In this document: piece after piece, positions 9,858-21,912 of the stretch | How the letters are laid out: each line of letters begins with the position of its first letter | Numbering within the stretch: the stretch's first letter is position 1 | Origin: Hemicordylus capensis | Lineage: Eukaryota; Chordata; Lepidosauria; Squamata; Cordylidae | NCBI RefSeq assembly: GCF_027244095.1 | Contig: NC_069660.1 | Location: 281,378,863-281,442,862, forward strand | Direction: 5' to 3' | Length of the DNA stretch: 64,000 nt | Translations under genes and position numbers: made by a program | The notes under the pieces: generated by a model | The model's input: the letters and a program-made list of their open reading frames with translations, nothing else | What the model was told of the DNA's origin: nothing | The model's database searches: none

Positions 9858-10711
9858 GTGGCCAGGGGGCCTGGGAATGCATTCATGCCCTACTTCCGGT
9901 GTCAGGAAGGCTATGCTGAGAATGGGATCAAACTCTGTTTAGAGATTCGGGAATTTTCTTTCTTCTGTTACTTATGGTTGGACTCTTATCCAAACCCCTG
10001 GCTATCTTATGTAAACAACAGAATAATGCAATTGGGACTGTCTCCTTCTGAACTACTTACTCTGAAGAATAATAAGGTGAAGAAAATACTGTTTCTATGG
10101 TTACATGACATTGAATGTCAGGAACTTACGTCTTCGGCTAACAGGACCTGCTTTCCCCTACATTTTGGGATTCTACCCCCGATGGGAGATAGAGGTGCAA
10201 ATTATCTAACTACGCTTCACTTCTCCAAGTTTTGGGTTGCGTTTGCTCGGGCTCGCTTAAATGTGCTCCCCTCCTCTCTTTTGGAAAGGAGGTTCACTAA
10301 GGATTCTTCAGTTACGGTTTTCTGCCCCTGTGGCTCTGGCCTCCTGGAAACGGTTACCCATGTTTTGTTATATTGTTCTTTATATCAAAGTGTTAGAGAA
10401 GAACTTGTTTCTCCCCTGTTAGTTAGATTTCCTGGGAGTTGTGAGCTTTTTTATACACAATATTGACTTGTGGACACAAGCTATGAGATCACAAAAGTGG
10501 TGGCCAAGTTTTTTTATATTGCTGTGAGATTAAGGTCTCAATTTTAGGAGTTGTTTTATTGTTTTTTTAAAGTAATCTATCCTGGATGCTTGTATACTGT
10601 TTTATTGTGTGTCATTATCAGCCATTATTTGTGTATATTAGTTATATTTGCTATTCTGGTTTTTTATCTTTTGGCTGGCCAATGGCTGTAATAAAAACTG
10701 ACTGACTGACT
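9858..10711 (+). mobile_element. Non-LTR retrotransposon C-terminus with Cys/His knuckle
   Basis: The 202-codon open frame (9858-10466) contains ARARLNVLPSSLLERR and the knuckle FCPCGSGLLETVTHVLLYC, followed by SVREELVSPLL. This arrangement is the C-terminal end of some LINE ORF2 proteins; Vingi/Ingi-type elements of lizards are my best guess, not certain. No endonuclease or YADD motif remains, so it is 5'-truncated. The 3' UTR ends TTGGCTGGCCAATGGCTGTAATAAAA followed by a (CTGA)n tail at about 10696-10711. The upstream limit is soft; similarity is convincing only from about 9930. Confidence 0.65.
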
Positions 10712-10769
10712 CATGGCCCAAATTTGCCATGAATAGACTCAGGACCAAAATCTCAGGATTGGAGCCTGA

Positions 10770-10860
10770 GAACAGTAATGGGTGGGTGAGGCCAATAAAC
10801 TGGAGTTCAATCCAGATAAGAGGGAGGTAATTGTTGAAGGTGGTAGTCAGCCTCTTCTGC
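10770..10860 (+). repeat. L2 LINE fragment (RT C-side)
   Basis: The reading frame gives ANKLEFNPDKREVIVEGG, close to the NKLKLNPDKTEVL motif after the YADD box in the L2 copies at 12058 and 42098. Confidence 0.6.
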
Positions 10861-10984
10861 AAATATTTTTCCTTCCCCCTATAGGATCATTTTCACAGTT
10901 TGACAATGCTTTTCTTTCCATTTATATCACTGGAGACCCAAGTGCATGGAGCATCTTCCACCAGTGAAGATTGGTGCACCAGCT

Positions 10985-11074
10985 ATGATCCCTCCTGGAC
11001 AATGAAAGCTTAGCTATGATTATCTATTATCTCTCTTTGTTTGGCTTACGGCCGTAAATAAAATGATTGATTGA
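10985..11074 (+). repeat. Second tail of the 9858 LINE family
   Basis: GGCTTACGGCCGTAAATAAAATG followed by (ATTG)n copies the tail architecture at 10670-10711. It interrupts an older L2 fragment whose pieces lie on both sides. Confidence 0.5.
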
Positions 11075-11099
11075 TCTATTCTCTGGTAACATCTGTATT

Positions 11100-11600
11100 A
11101 GACTACATTAATACATTGTATGTAGTGGTACTGCCTTTAAAGACTGCTCAGAAACCACAGTTAGCAAAATACAGCCATTAGACTGTTGACCAGGATTGGT
11201 CAATGGGAACACATCTTGATGATGCTTAAAAAGCTATACCGGCAACCCAGTCTGTTTCCAAGGACATTTCATGCTGGTGCTTACCTCAAAAGCTCTACAT
11301 GGGTTTGGACTTGTGTATCTAATGGATCATCTGCTCCAGCATAAGCTTGCTGATACACTTCAGTCATATTTGGAATCCTTCCTCAGTGTGCTCTTGCCAT
11401 TTGAAGTGAGGTGGATGGTAGCGACTTTTCAATTGCGGCATCCCATCTATGGAATGTTCTCTCCAGGATGTTTGCCTGGTACCTGCTTTGATGTCCTTTG
11501 GCACCAGGTTGCCCCAGGCTTTTAATTTCTGAACACTGTTTTAATGCTTCTGTTTCTTTCCTGCGATTTATTTGCTTAATATTTGAAAACTATTTAGAAA
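11100..11600 (+). repeat. Degraded L2-type LINE C-terminus
   Basis: Diverged translation blocks match the C-terminal region of the 7129 copy: CCACAGTTAGCAAAATACAG for the KLQLVQN region, CTGGTGCTTACCTCAAAAGC for the TFKAL region and GGCATCCCATCTATGG near the end. Several stops and frame changes make it an old fossil. Confidence 0.5.
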
Positions 11601-12057
11601 CACTACTTAAAATCCATTTGTTATCTTCTATGGGAATTTGGATTAGATATTTGAATATTCAAGTTTAGATTACTGACTCAAAATATATATAGCAATTTGT
11701 GTTTGGTCTGCATAGCTTGATATGATTTATTTCAAAAATGATATTTGAAACCCAGTTTTTATAGCTACTATAAAACTTTGAGTATCATTGTAATTTTGAT
11801 ATTATAAAAATAAATATCAAAATGTGACTTTCTTCTTCTTCTTCCAAAATCAAATATTAAAGCATTAGATTTTTCAATCAAGATCTTTGCCAACTGTAAT
11901 GTAAAGCTATTGTTTTTCCTTACAAACATTGTCCAAAATTCATAACATTTTACTAACACAGCTCATAAAGTATAAGAACATTGCCCATTGAAAGGATGAT
12001 CTTATCAATGTTGAGATGATTCCATTAAGAAATGGATAACATTGGATAACAGGGAAA
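11601..12057. other. Unassigned AT-rich sequence
   Basis: No gene is present. There is a short TTCTTCTTCTTC run near 11830. Confidence 0.35.
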
Positions 12058-15000
12058 TTGCTGTTTCCCCTTCCAGCAGGCCTACCACTTCTTTGCTTTT
12101 TGAGAGCAATGCCACCCACACACCCACAGAACCTCACCTTATTACTCTGTAATGCCAGATCAGTTGAAGTCCATGACTTGATTATGGCTGAAGGAGCTGA
12201 CCTGGTATATATTACAGAGACCTGGTCAGGAGAGGCTAGTGGTCCAGTTTGGTCCCAGCTTCTCCCAGAGGGTTACCCCATGGTACAGCAGGTGAGTTGA
12301 TGTGGGCGGGGGGGTAGGGTGGCTGTGGTCTATAAGAATGCAATCTCCCTTACCAGGATCCCTGTCAGGGATTTGGCCTATACTGAATGTGTATACCTAA
12401 GCCTAGGGACTGGGGATAGACTGGGACTTCTGCTGGTGTACTGATCACCCCGCTGCCCAGCGGAGTCCCTAACTGAACTGATGGACCTGGATGCTGAGTT
12501 GACATGGGAGTCACCCAGGTTGTTGTTGGTGGGGGACTTTAATGTTAATTTTGGGACTGGATTGTTGGGAGCGAATCAAGAGTTCATGGTGACCATGACG
12601 ACTATAGGCCTATCCCAACTGGTCTCTGGTCTGACACATGATGTTGGTTACACACTTGATTGGGTCTGTTGCTCTGATCAGGGAGGTGTTCCGTGCGGTG
12701 GGGACTCCTGTCATCTCCCCATTGTCATGGTCGGATCACCATCTGGTTAAGGTAGTACTTACAGCCACATCCACCTCTGCAGGGGTGAAAGACCTGTTAG
12801 ATTGGTCTGCCCATGGAGGTTATTGGATCCAATAGGATTCCAAAAAGCCATGGTAGGGTTTAGGGTTGGCTCTGCTAATGATTCTGTCAATGCTCTGGTA
12901 CAAAGATGGAATAATGAACTCACTAGAGCAGTAGACAAAATAGCTCCTAAGCATCCTCTATGACTTGCTTTAAAGACAGCCCCATGGTATTTGGATGAGT
13001 TATGGGAGCTTAAGTGGCAAGGTAGACGATTAGAGCACAAGTGGAGGAAGACTCGGCACGAGTCTGATCGGGCAGAACACAGCACACATTTGAAGACCTA
13101 TGGTCTGGCAGTGCGGGCAGCAAGGAAGCATTTCTTTTCTGTCCACATTGCTTCTGCAAATTCACGTCCAGCCGAGTTGTCTAGGATTGTGAGGGTGCTA
13201 GTATGTACCCCCTCCTGCTTGTTTTTAAATTTGGAACCATCACCCACTCGCTGTGATGTTTTAAATGACTTTTTTGCGGATAAAATCTCTCAGATTTGGG
13301 CCGAGCTGGATTCCGCTGTTACTGCAGAGTCTACTGAGGAGGTGTCAAGTAATTCCTCTTATGAGATTAGATTGGATCATTTTCAATTTGTGACTCCTGA
13401 GGAAGTGGACAAACTGCTTCGGATTGTGCTCCCTTCAACGTGTTCTCTTGACCCTTGCCCAACTTGGCTTATCTCATCTGATAATCATATTATCGGAGAG
13501 GGTTCGGTAAATATTATAAATGCTTCTCTGAGGGAGGGCAGGGTGCCTCCTTGTCTTAAGGAAGCTATTATTAGACCACTTCTGAAGAAAGCTACACTGG
13601 ATCCCTCAGAAGTAGCTAATTACAGACCTGTTTCTAATCTTCCATGGTTGGGTAAGGTGGTTGAACGGATGGTGGCCTCTCAGCTCCAGGCAGTTTTGGA
13701 TGATGCAGATTATTTAGACCCATTTCAAACTGGCTTTCATGTGGGCTAAGGGATTGAGACTGCCTTGGTCAGCCTGATGGATGATCTCCACCTGGCTATC
13801 GACAGTGGGAGTATGACTCAGCTGATCCTTTTGGATCTCTCAGCAGCTTTCGATACCATCGACCATGGTATCCTTCTGGACCACCTGAGGGAGGTGGGAT
13901 TGGGTGGCACTGTTTTACAGTGGTTCCATTCCTATGTCTCTGGTAGATTTCATATGGTGTCACTTGGAGATTGCTATTCTGCTAAGAAGGAGCTGAAGTG
14001 TGGAGTCCTACAAGGCTCCATACTGTCTCCAATGCTTTTTAACATCTACATGAAACCACTGGGAGAGATCATCAGGAGGTTTGGTGCTGGGTGTTATCAA
14101 TATGCTGATGACACCCAGATCTACTTCTCTATGCCAACCTCACCAGGAAATGGCATATCTTCCCTAAATGCCTGCCTGGAAGCAGTAATGTGCTGGATGA
14201 GGGATAAGTTGAATCCAAATAAGATGGAGGTACTGAATGTGGGGGGTTGGGACCCGAGAGATGGTTTAGATCTGGATGGTGTTACACTACCCCTGAAAGA
14301 CCAGGTACATAGCTTGGGAGTGCTCCTGGATCCAAAACTCTCCCTGGTTTCTCAGGTTGAGGTGGTGGCAAGGAACTCTTTTTATCAGCTTCTGCTTATA
14401 TGTCAGCTACATCCATTTTTAGTGTTGGATGACCTCAAAAGAGTGGTACATATGCTGGTAACCTCCAGGCTTGACTACTGTAATGTGCTCTACATTGGAC
14501 TGCCTTTGTATGTCGTCTGGAAACTACAATTGATACAGAATGTGGCAGCCAGATTGGTCTCTGGGAGAACATGAAGGGACCATATAACACTGGTTTTAAA
14601 AGAACTACACTGGCTGCCAATAGGTTTCCGGGTAAAATGCAAAATGCTGATTATTACCTATAAAGCCCTTAATGGCTTAGGTCCAGGCTGTTTGAGAGAG
14701 TGCCTCCTTTGTCATAATTCTTGCCTCCTGTTATGATCTTCTGGAGAAGTCTGGTTATAGTTGCCACTGGCTTGTTTGGTGGCAACTCATGACCCAGCTT
14801 TCTCTGTGGCTGCTCCAGGGCTTTGGAATATCCTCCCTGCATCTCCTTCTCTGTTTGTTTTTAGGAAGAATCTCAAGACTCACCTATTTTCTCAGGATTT
14901 TAATTAGAATTAATTTTAATAATTTTAAAAACTTGTCTTAATAATTATTTTATTCTGTTGTTTTTATTGTCATGTATTTTTATTTGGGACTTTTAAATAT

Positions 15001-15062
15001 TTGAAATTTTGTACATCGCCTAGAGATTTATATATCAGGCAGTATAAAAATACGATAGATAG
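12058..15062 (+). mobile_element. L2-clade LINE, near full-length but broken ORF2
   Basis: This is the most complete element in the window. An APE-type endonuclease is visible in two frames: LTLLLCNARSV and LVYITETWSGEAS in 12058-12300, then LLLVGDFNVNFG and YTLDWVCC in 12481-12750. The reverse transcriptase follows in one frame from 12991: YRPVSNLPWLGKVVERMVAS, an in-frame TAA at 13747-13749, then LLDLSAAFDTIDHGILLDHL, GVLQGSILSPMLFNIY and YQYADDTQIYF with YADD at 14101-14112. The L2 C-terminal block KLQLIQNVAARLVSG follows and fades in other frames to about 14890. The 3' end has GTACATCGCCTAGAGATTTA and GGCAGTATAAAAATACGATA. Stops and frameshifts make it inactive. The 5' UTR is missing or unrecognisable. 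Confidence 0.92.
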
Positions 15063-16010
15063 GTAACATCTGTTGGCCGAAAAAGGCTATTCATGCAACA
15101 ATTAAAGTTGGATAATAATGTGCAACATTAAATGGATTTTGGGTAGAACCAAAACCTTCAAAGGAGTTAGGTGTTTTCATTTGGCATCCTGGCACATTTA
15201 TTCTCATTCTCAAGTGCTGAAATTTAAGTGATCAACATATTTTAATGGATGAACAAAAAAAAAAGTGATATCTTACTCCTTTTTCTCTGTTAATGCTTCC
15301 TTGCAGTTATTCTCAGATTAAGAATCAAAGGCCACTGATACTGGAGCCAAGATCCTGACATATTCATAACAACTGAAAGTCAAACCTTTTGACATAATCT
15401 TCTACCTAATCATCACTTATGTTAAAAAATGTGACTCTAGGAATATAAATGGTTCACTATATCAGCTGGAAAACCTCACCAAATCACTTAAGGTGTAGCT
15501 GCTGCTAACAGAAGCAAAATGGAAACAGAAGCGATGTACAAAAGTTCTGATTTCATTACCAACATATTTTGCATGTTTCAGACATTATCTATAATATTTA
15601 AGGGTTTGATTAAAAAAATACTGCCTTCTAGTAGGAGATGTTATTTTGCCAGTGGGTATACAGTATATAATATCAACTTGAAAATTTGCTAATGGCTACC
15701 ATCATTGAAAAAATTGTAACATACCTGATTTTGTTATTTTGGAATTGCCCAAATGGTGATCATTCAGCATAATGCTAATCTAGTGACCTTCCAAGAAAGT
15801 TTCTCAGAAGCAATATATATTTTGGGGGGGCGGGGGGAGCAGTATATTTTTTCCAGGAAACCTCATTCTAGGAGGACCAAGAACTCCAGCCTTGACTTAT
15901 GGAGTTGGGACGGTGTTGTTACTTCCCTCTTGATTCCCTTTTTATGATCTTTTAAGGCAAAAAGGGAAAGAGTGTACAGGTTATCAATAATAATATATTA
16001 GGTCTGTTCA
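15063..16010. other. Unassigned AT-rich sequence
   Basis: No gene or repeat family is recognised apart from a G-rich run near 15824-15838. Confidence 0.35.
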
Positions 16011-16011
16011 C

Positions 16012-16540
16012 ATGACCAGTTGGGGATAGGTGTGAGGTTTAAAGAGTTCCTACCTTAGTAGCATCACGTGATCTCTTTTGGTCAGCAAAAACAGGAAACA
16101 CATGTGTAAGTCAGGCGAGGCATCCATTGCTGAAATCAGGAACCTCAAGCACGGAAATTTCTCTGAAGGCCTAGCAAGGCTTCCCAGCATGCTTTGCACT
16201 GCCAGTAGAATGGAAGGCCTCATGAATAATTATGTCAGTCAGCAGCTGCCCTTGAACTGGCCATGAAGGAGCAGGAGGCGGACCTAGCCCCACTGAAGCT
16301 GCTCCAAACACAGGATCATGGAGTGTGCTTTGCAAAGTGGCACATCCATGGACCCTGTAGCCAGAACTATACACATGACCAGAAAAGCAAGTTAAAAGAG
16401 CTTGATCCACATGGACAGAAAAGCAAGTTAAGAGAGTTATCCTCTCCTCCTACCTTAGTTAAGAGCAAGGTAAAAAAGCTGGGCTACCTTGCTTTGGGCA
16501 ACCAGAACTGAAGGGATTAACGTAAGTTCACATAAACATG
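16012..16540. mobile_element. Harbinger-like MITE, degraded
   Basis: The left end, after TTA, is GGTCTGTTCACATGACCAG, like the ends at 18204 and 38774. The internal block CCCAGCATGCTTTGCACTGC...GGCCATGAAGGAGCAGGAGG is repeated at 55195-55290, showing an interspersed family. The two ~29-bp blocks starting CATGACCAGAAAAGCAAG (16375) and CATGGACAGAAAAGCAAG (16409) are tandem. I cannot place a matching right terminus. Confidence 0.45.
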
Positions 16541-18200
16541 CAAATCAGGGTAGAATGACTCCTACCCTTTTGATGATGATGTGGCCTACTATCTATCATT
16601 CTAACCCATCTCCTAAATCTGAAATGCATTCTGTATGAGCTACTTATCTCATATAAGCTTCAAAGACTAGGTAGAGATGGATTCCATATATCAATGTAGA
16701 AGAAAGATGGTTCTAGGCTGATAGAAAGAAAAGAGATGGAGAAGAAGGGCGGGGGAGAGGATAAGTGAAATGGGGGAATGACCTCCATTCTTGAGATATG
16801 AATGAATGGTTTCCAATGAATAGTTTCATGGGTTCTGCATAAAATATGTAATGTTCTATTAGCATGTGATGCAACAACAAGCATATAGGGATGCATTCAT
16901 AAAGATGATTTGGAGTAGTATTATATTCCTAAATACCAGCCCATGTGATTTTTCTGAATTACATTACATGAAAAATCCTAGATGCTTCATGTATCATATG
17001 AAATTTTAAATGGCAATGATTTACACTACTTTAGTGTGGAATTGAATCATGAACAACCAGTTCTCCATCTTTATTATTATAAGAGTCATATTATTTTTGT
17101 TAATTTATTTTTGTTGATGTCTACTGTATAATGAGTTTCCAGTCAAAATACAGTCTCATTCATGCCCAACTGAAAGCTGCTATTAAATTTACATTTGTAT
17201 AGGAGTTTCATCATATTGTATGATCCAGGCCACTCTTATTTTGATACCCCCCCCCCAATCTACACATATATAGAGGCAAAGGGTATATGATTGTCTTCAT
17301 TGTTTAAAGGGGAAACATTCTTTTCCCCTTTAAGTATGCTTGAGCAAGGGGTTATTGTGTAGTCTTCTGTCAATGTCACCAACACTCTAATAACATTTTT
17401 AAGGATGACTTCTTTCCCTGCCCCAGATATTATTCTTCGCTGTTTCCATCCAGCAGCAGACATGACATTAATGAATGCACTACATACTGAATGGCAAGTG
17501 TACTGTTGGATGCAGCCTGATTCAGAAATAAAAAATAGTTAGGCCAGCATACACTACATGCCAGATGGCTAACTCCCATGGGTTAATGAGTGTACCCAAA
17601 TTCTAGATGATTTAAAATGTCCTGCGGATATTTCTTTACATACAAGGTCTGCTGTCTGTTAATTTACATGTGTACTGTAGTTCTGCCTCTCCCTTTCTAT
17701 TGATCTCCAGAGAATTGTGGTGTTCTCGCTCCCCCCACCCCCCGGTAAAATGCTAATATATCTATTGCCTTTCCTTCTTGATGCTTCAACTTAAAACATT
17801 TGTTTTTATTGACTACACCATTTGTTTTCACAGGATTCTCTTATTTTATCAATTCATTTCCCTGACAAAAAGCTAAGAAGTCAGAATTGAACAATATTTT
17901 CTTTTCATTTTGTGAGAAATATTTAGATGCTTTCCCCCAGGTGTCCAAAAGCAGATGATTTCCATAGACATGGAGGTATTTTGTCACGTAAGCAAAAGAA
18001 AGTACCAACCGCAATCCCTTGCCTTTGGGAGTGATACATTAAAACTGTACTGAACCATATTAAGGGAAAGATTATCTTTCAGTAGGAGAGTGTTTTGTGC
18101 AGCGTTAGCACTCATAATGAATCACAGTAGGTTCTTTGAATCGCTTCTTCCTGATATGAAAAGGGATTTGTAAGCACAGCTACATTAGAGAATGAGAAAG
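16541..18200. other. Unassigned AT-rich sequence
   Basis: There is no gene or known repeat except homopolymers (C run near 17247, C-rich near 17730). The stretch 17980-18190 is repeat-poor and could contain conserved non-coding DNA, but nothing in a single sequence proves that. Confidence 0.35.
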
Positions 18201-18423
18201 GAAGACTGTTCACATGTGCGGATGAACCCAGCCTAGGGCAGCCCAGCCTGGGTTAGGCTGCACATGTGAAGCGTTGGGGTCCTGGCACTACCAGCCCACC
18301 TAAAGCGCCCTTAACCCCACAGCTGGGATCATGTGTTTGCTCAGGCTGCAGGCAGCCCAAGCAGACACAGAGAGGGGTGCCTAGAGCGCCCATCACACAG
18401 GGGTATCCCCCAATGCACTGTGG

Positions 18424-19159
18424 AACATAGGAAGCTGCCATATACTCAGGCGAGTCTCACGATTAGTGAGACTTGCCGAAATGAGGTCTCACGATTAGTG
18501 AGACTCGCTGAAATGAGAAGCTGGTGGGGGCTGTGGGGATCGGGGGCTGCATGGCCCCCAGAATGTCCAGGATGCCCCACGTGAGTGTGTGGGGCATCCT
18601 GGAGAGACCCCCAGGGCTGGGAGTCTTGTTTCAGCCTTCCGGCGGGGGTCTCCTTCTGTGTTGCCGTGGCGTGGAGACATGCTGCAGCAATACACGAATA
18701 AAATGGGGTTAGCAGAGTGCTTGCTCTGCTAAACCCATTTAAGGGGAGGGGTATTTCAGCAGGTCACCTGCTTTAGAGAAACTGGGCTCGCCTGGTGGTT
18801 CTCACGCTCGGCTGAAATCGGGCTAGGCTGCCTTAGCCCAATTTTGGCCGATCGTGAGAATCGCCTCACTGAGTCAGACCATTGGTCCACCTAGCTCAGT
18901 ATTGTCTAATGTCTACACAGACTGGCAGCGAATTCTCCAAGGTTGCAGGCAAGAATCTCTCTCAGCCCGATCTTGGAGATGCCAGGGAGGGAACTTGGAA
19001 CCTAGATACTCTTTTCAGAGCAGCTCCATCCCCTGAGGGGAATATCTTACAGTGCTCACATGTAGGCTCCCTTTCATATGCAACCAGAGGAGACACTGCT
19101 TAGCTAAAGGGACAAGTCATGCTTGCTTCCACAAGACCAGCTCTCTGCTCATTGTGTGG
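18424..19159 (-). repeat. 5S-derived SINE inserted in a MITE
   Basis: The minus-strand order is 5S-like head (CTGGTCTTGTGGAAGCAAGC, TTAGCTAAGC...), body, and tail ending CAGCTTCCTATGTTCC. It is flanked by TGCACTGTGG (18414-18423) and TGCAGTGTGG (19160-19169), a 9-of-10 target duplication. A second MITE at 18447-18867 splits its tail. Confidence 0.9.
18447..18867. mobile_element. Harbinger-like MITE with ACT duplication
   Basis: The ends CAGGCGAGTCTCACGATT and GATCGTGAGAATCGCCTC are inverted. Both flanks are ACT (18444-18446 and 18868-18870), a 3-bp duplication. Its core, with GGATGCCCCACGTGAGTG and the AAATGGGGTTAGCAGAGTGC hairpin, is shared with 39250-39690. Confidence 0.8.
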
Positions 19160-19360
19160 TGCAGTGTGGGAGGTCTGGAGGCCGGGACACATTGTCCTGG
19201 CCTCCAGAGATCTGTGCTGCTGCTGCTTGGAACAGTGTGGATTGTCTGGGAGCATGATCCGCACTCCTAACAGCATTCTCCCGATCTTCTGGGGGAAAGG
19301 TACATTCTCTGCAGCCTTCCCCCTCCCTCCCTCCCTCCCACCTGGTCGTGTGAATAGCCT

Positions 19361-19904
19361 TAAACTGTTTTCATGTGAGACAATATTTTTATCACACAGA
19401 GGTCTGGCTGCCTGCACCCTTTGTAGTATATGAAGTACATCAGAATATAAAGCTCTCTGCAAGAACGGAGGAGCTTGCCTGTGGAACAGAATGCAGGCAG
19501 CCCAAGAGTTTGAGAGAAAGAGTTCGCTGTCCATTTTTAAAGTAGCCATTGGAGGAGGGATCACACTTTCATTTTAAACATGCGTTGAGAGACCTTGGGT
19601 TTTTTAATATGCCCCCTAGCAAAGAAAAAAGAATATAAATGATTTAGCTAAAGGAAGGAAAAGATATAATGAACAAAAGATACATTATATTTTGGCTGAA
19701 GCTGACTTAAAACTCCCCAGAATATTGGCTCAACACACCCACTGTAATCCACTGTTATACAATACAGTGCTAGTTCTGAATTCGGGCTAAACTTGGTGTG
19801 CATTTCTATTATTTTTAGGACTCACCCAGATGACCGTTTCCTTTTGCTGTGGTGTCATGTCCTTAACTTTGACCCCACTCCCCACCTCGATGCTGAAGCC
19901 ACCT
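19361..19904. other. Unassigned sequence
   Basis: No gene or repeat family is recognised. Confidence 0.3.
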
Positions 19905-20162
19905 AAAGGCACAGTGGGGAAGTGGCTTGCCTACCAAGCAGAGGTTGCTGGTTTGAATCCCTGCTGGTATGTTTCCCAGACTATAGGAAACACCTAGATC
20001 AGGCAGCAGTGATATAGGAAGATGCTGAAAGGCATAATCTCACACTGCATGGGGGGGAAGGCAATGGTAAACCCCTCCGGTATACTTCCAAAGACAACCA
20101 CAGGGCTCTGTGGTCGTCAGGAGTCGACACCGACTCAACTCCAATGGCACAGCTTACCTTAC
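19905..20162 (+). repeat. Sauria-type tRNA-derived SINE
   Basis: The tRNA-like head has the B-box text GCTGGTTTGAATCCCTGC. It is followed by GCAGTGATATAGGAAGATGC, GGCAATGGTAAACCCCTCC and the tail GGAGTCGACACCGACTC...TTACCTTACC. The second copy at 57030 has the same order. Confidence 0.85.
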
Positions 20163-20604
20163 CCACCTCCACAAAGGCTGTTCAGATGCTCGGCCTACAT
20201 ATCAAACATTTAAGAGTGAAAGCAGAACTGCACCTACTGGTCATTCCCCTCGGGTGGCTCCTGCCCTCTGTATGTTCAGAGGAGTGTCAGAAGTGGTGGT
20301 GGTGGGAGGTATGCCTGTACATCCATGTGCTTGTAGGCTCTCTGGGCTAGTGAAGCTGTGCAGGGTTTCCACTGTTGTGGAGAGCCTACGCGCATATAAC
20401 TGTGTGCATGTAGGTGTCCCTTTTTGATGCTCTTTGGAATACGCAGACACTGGGGTGGAACAAGGGATGAATCAGCTTTGGGGGTGAGCAGGAGGCATAG
20501 TCCCACTTCTCCCTCCACATGTACATTATATGCATGCGGGTGAGACCCTCTGAACATCCCTCCAGAATTATTTGTTCTCTAAGGTACTGTGGCAACATAG
20601 CAGC
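20163..20604. other. Unassigned sequence
   Basis: No gene is recognised. A GGTGGTGGTGG run lies near 20294. Confidence 0.3.
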
Positions 20605-21400
20605 CTCCCTGTGGTGACCCAGCCTCACCAGACACAAGAGAGTTAATAGGAAGTGAACCCCTGTCTTGGCTGATAGGCTGGTGACCCCCAGGTCTTGACC
20701 AATCAGTCCACCAGGTGGGTGGGACATGAGGGCTGCTGCTGGGGCTTCTGGGATGAAGAAGGAGGAAGTTGAAGGAGAGTGTGGAGAAGCAGGGAATCCA
20801 GCATGGAGTTTGCTCTTGCAGTAGGACTCTGCAGATCCTTGCAAGACAGGATTGCAGGAGGCTTGGTTCTCATCAGGCGTTTTGGTGAGTTTTCAAGGGA
20901 AAGGAAACTTTTCAAGTGAGTTTTCAAAGGAAAGTTTTCAGGGCTTTTTGGATTTGAGAATCTAGCATATGGAAAAGTTTATTTAGTCAGGCTTTGCGTT
21001 AGGAATTTATTTTGCTTTCTGTGTGTGCTTTGCATTTCCAGATATCTGTTTCTTTGCAACTAAGATTTCATAGTGTGCCACCTAAGAAAGAACTGGGAGT
21101 TTTGAAATACTCTTGTAACCAAAAAGCTGAAACATAAGCCAATTATTTTTGAAACAATTTAATAAATCATTTTATTTTCTAAAAAGCCTCACAGAGTGTT
21201 TGATTTACTCTGGAAGGCTAGAGTGCGCCTCTAGTGCAAACAGTTCCAACAGGACCACTAAAGCTAGTTACCTTGCTTTCTCACCATGTGTAGGCATACA
21301 CATGGAAGGTTTTTATATTTGCCCAACAGCAAGATAAAGAGAGAAGTCTAGGCTGTGGCACTCCAGTCTAGGCTGTCCAGTCTCTGATATAAGAGTGTCT
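20605..21400 (+). other. Possible solo LTR-like block
   Basis: The stretch begins TGTGGTGACCCAGCC, has a polyadenylation-like AATAAATCATTT near 21160 and is followed by TCTGGTGGCAGC, which resembles a primer-binding context. No second copy or coding part lies nearby, so an old LTR is only a weak suggestion. Confidence 0.2.
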
Positions 21401-21631
21401 GGTGGCAGCATTCTAATCTATCTAAGGTCTAAAGTAAAAAAGTTTTTTTTAAAAAGGGTAGCCCACTCAGGTAGCTCAGTAGGGGTGATTCAGCACTCTT
21501 TCCCCTCAAGGGAGCTCGTTCTGAGTCAAAGGCTTTATTCCTTACGCTCCCCCAAACCATTTCTCCATGGCAGGGATTGTTCCAAGGTATTGTGGTACCT
21601 GAGGTGTGGTACCACATGCTGCCTTGCCTCA

Positions 21632-21912
21632 CAATCCTGAGAGGGGCCAGCCTCCTTTCAAAATAGACTCTTGCAAGCCTTGAAACTGGCACATGGGGTG
21701 GAGAGGATGGCACGTTGCCAGCAGCTTCCTTTTCGCTCTTCGTGCTTCTTGCAAGCTTTGCAAGAAGCATGAAAAGAAGCACCCCATACAAAGCCTGTGA
21801 GGCCCAGAAGTGCTCCAATGGCAGCAATGGTGGGGGGCATTTGCTGACCTCCTGGTAGTCTGCTGCCTGAGGTGACCACCTCACCTTAGCTCATGAAAGA
21901 ATGGCCCCTGCT
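21632..21912. mobile_element. Possible hAT-like MITE
   Basis: The ends GAGGGGCCAGCCTCC and GAATGGCCCCTG are short inverted matches, and CCTGAGGTGACCACCTCACC lies just inside the right end. I find no 8-bp duplication. Internally CTTCTTGCAAGCTTTGCAAG forms a hairpin. Confidence 0.35.

Larger units (their letters stand above)
18204..19360. mobile_element. Harbinger-like MITE, outer layer of a three-level nest
   Basis: The left terminus GACTGTTCACATGTGCG and right terminus GGTCGTGTGAATAGCC are imperfect inverted repeats of the GGCTATTCACACGACC type. The interior before 18423 and after 19160 is continuous once the SINE is removed. The flanks GAA and TTA give no clean duplication. It carries no ORF of its own. 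Confidence 0.55.

Noticed and set aside
9858-10466. 202-codon open frame as a possible host gene
   Set aside because: The CPCGSG knuckle, the (CTGA)n tail and the absence of splice structure fit a LINE C-terminus.
19905-20162. Bov-B LINE
   Set aside because: Only the SINE with a Bov-B-like tail is present; there is no reverse transcriptase text.
20605-21400. Confident LTR call
   Set aside because: Only weak LTR-like signals and no partner copy or coding region, so it is kept as a low-confidence note.
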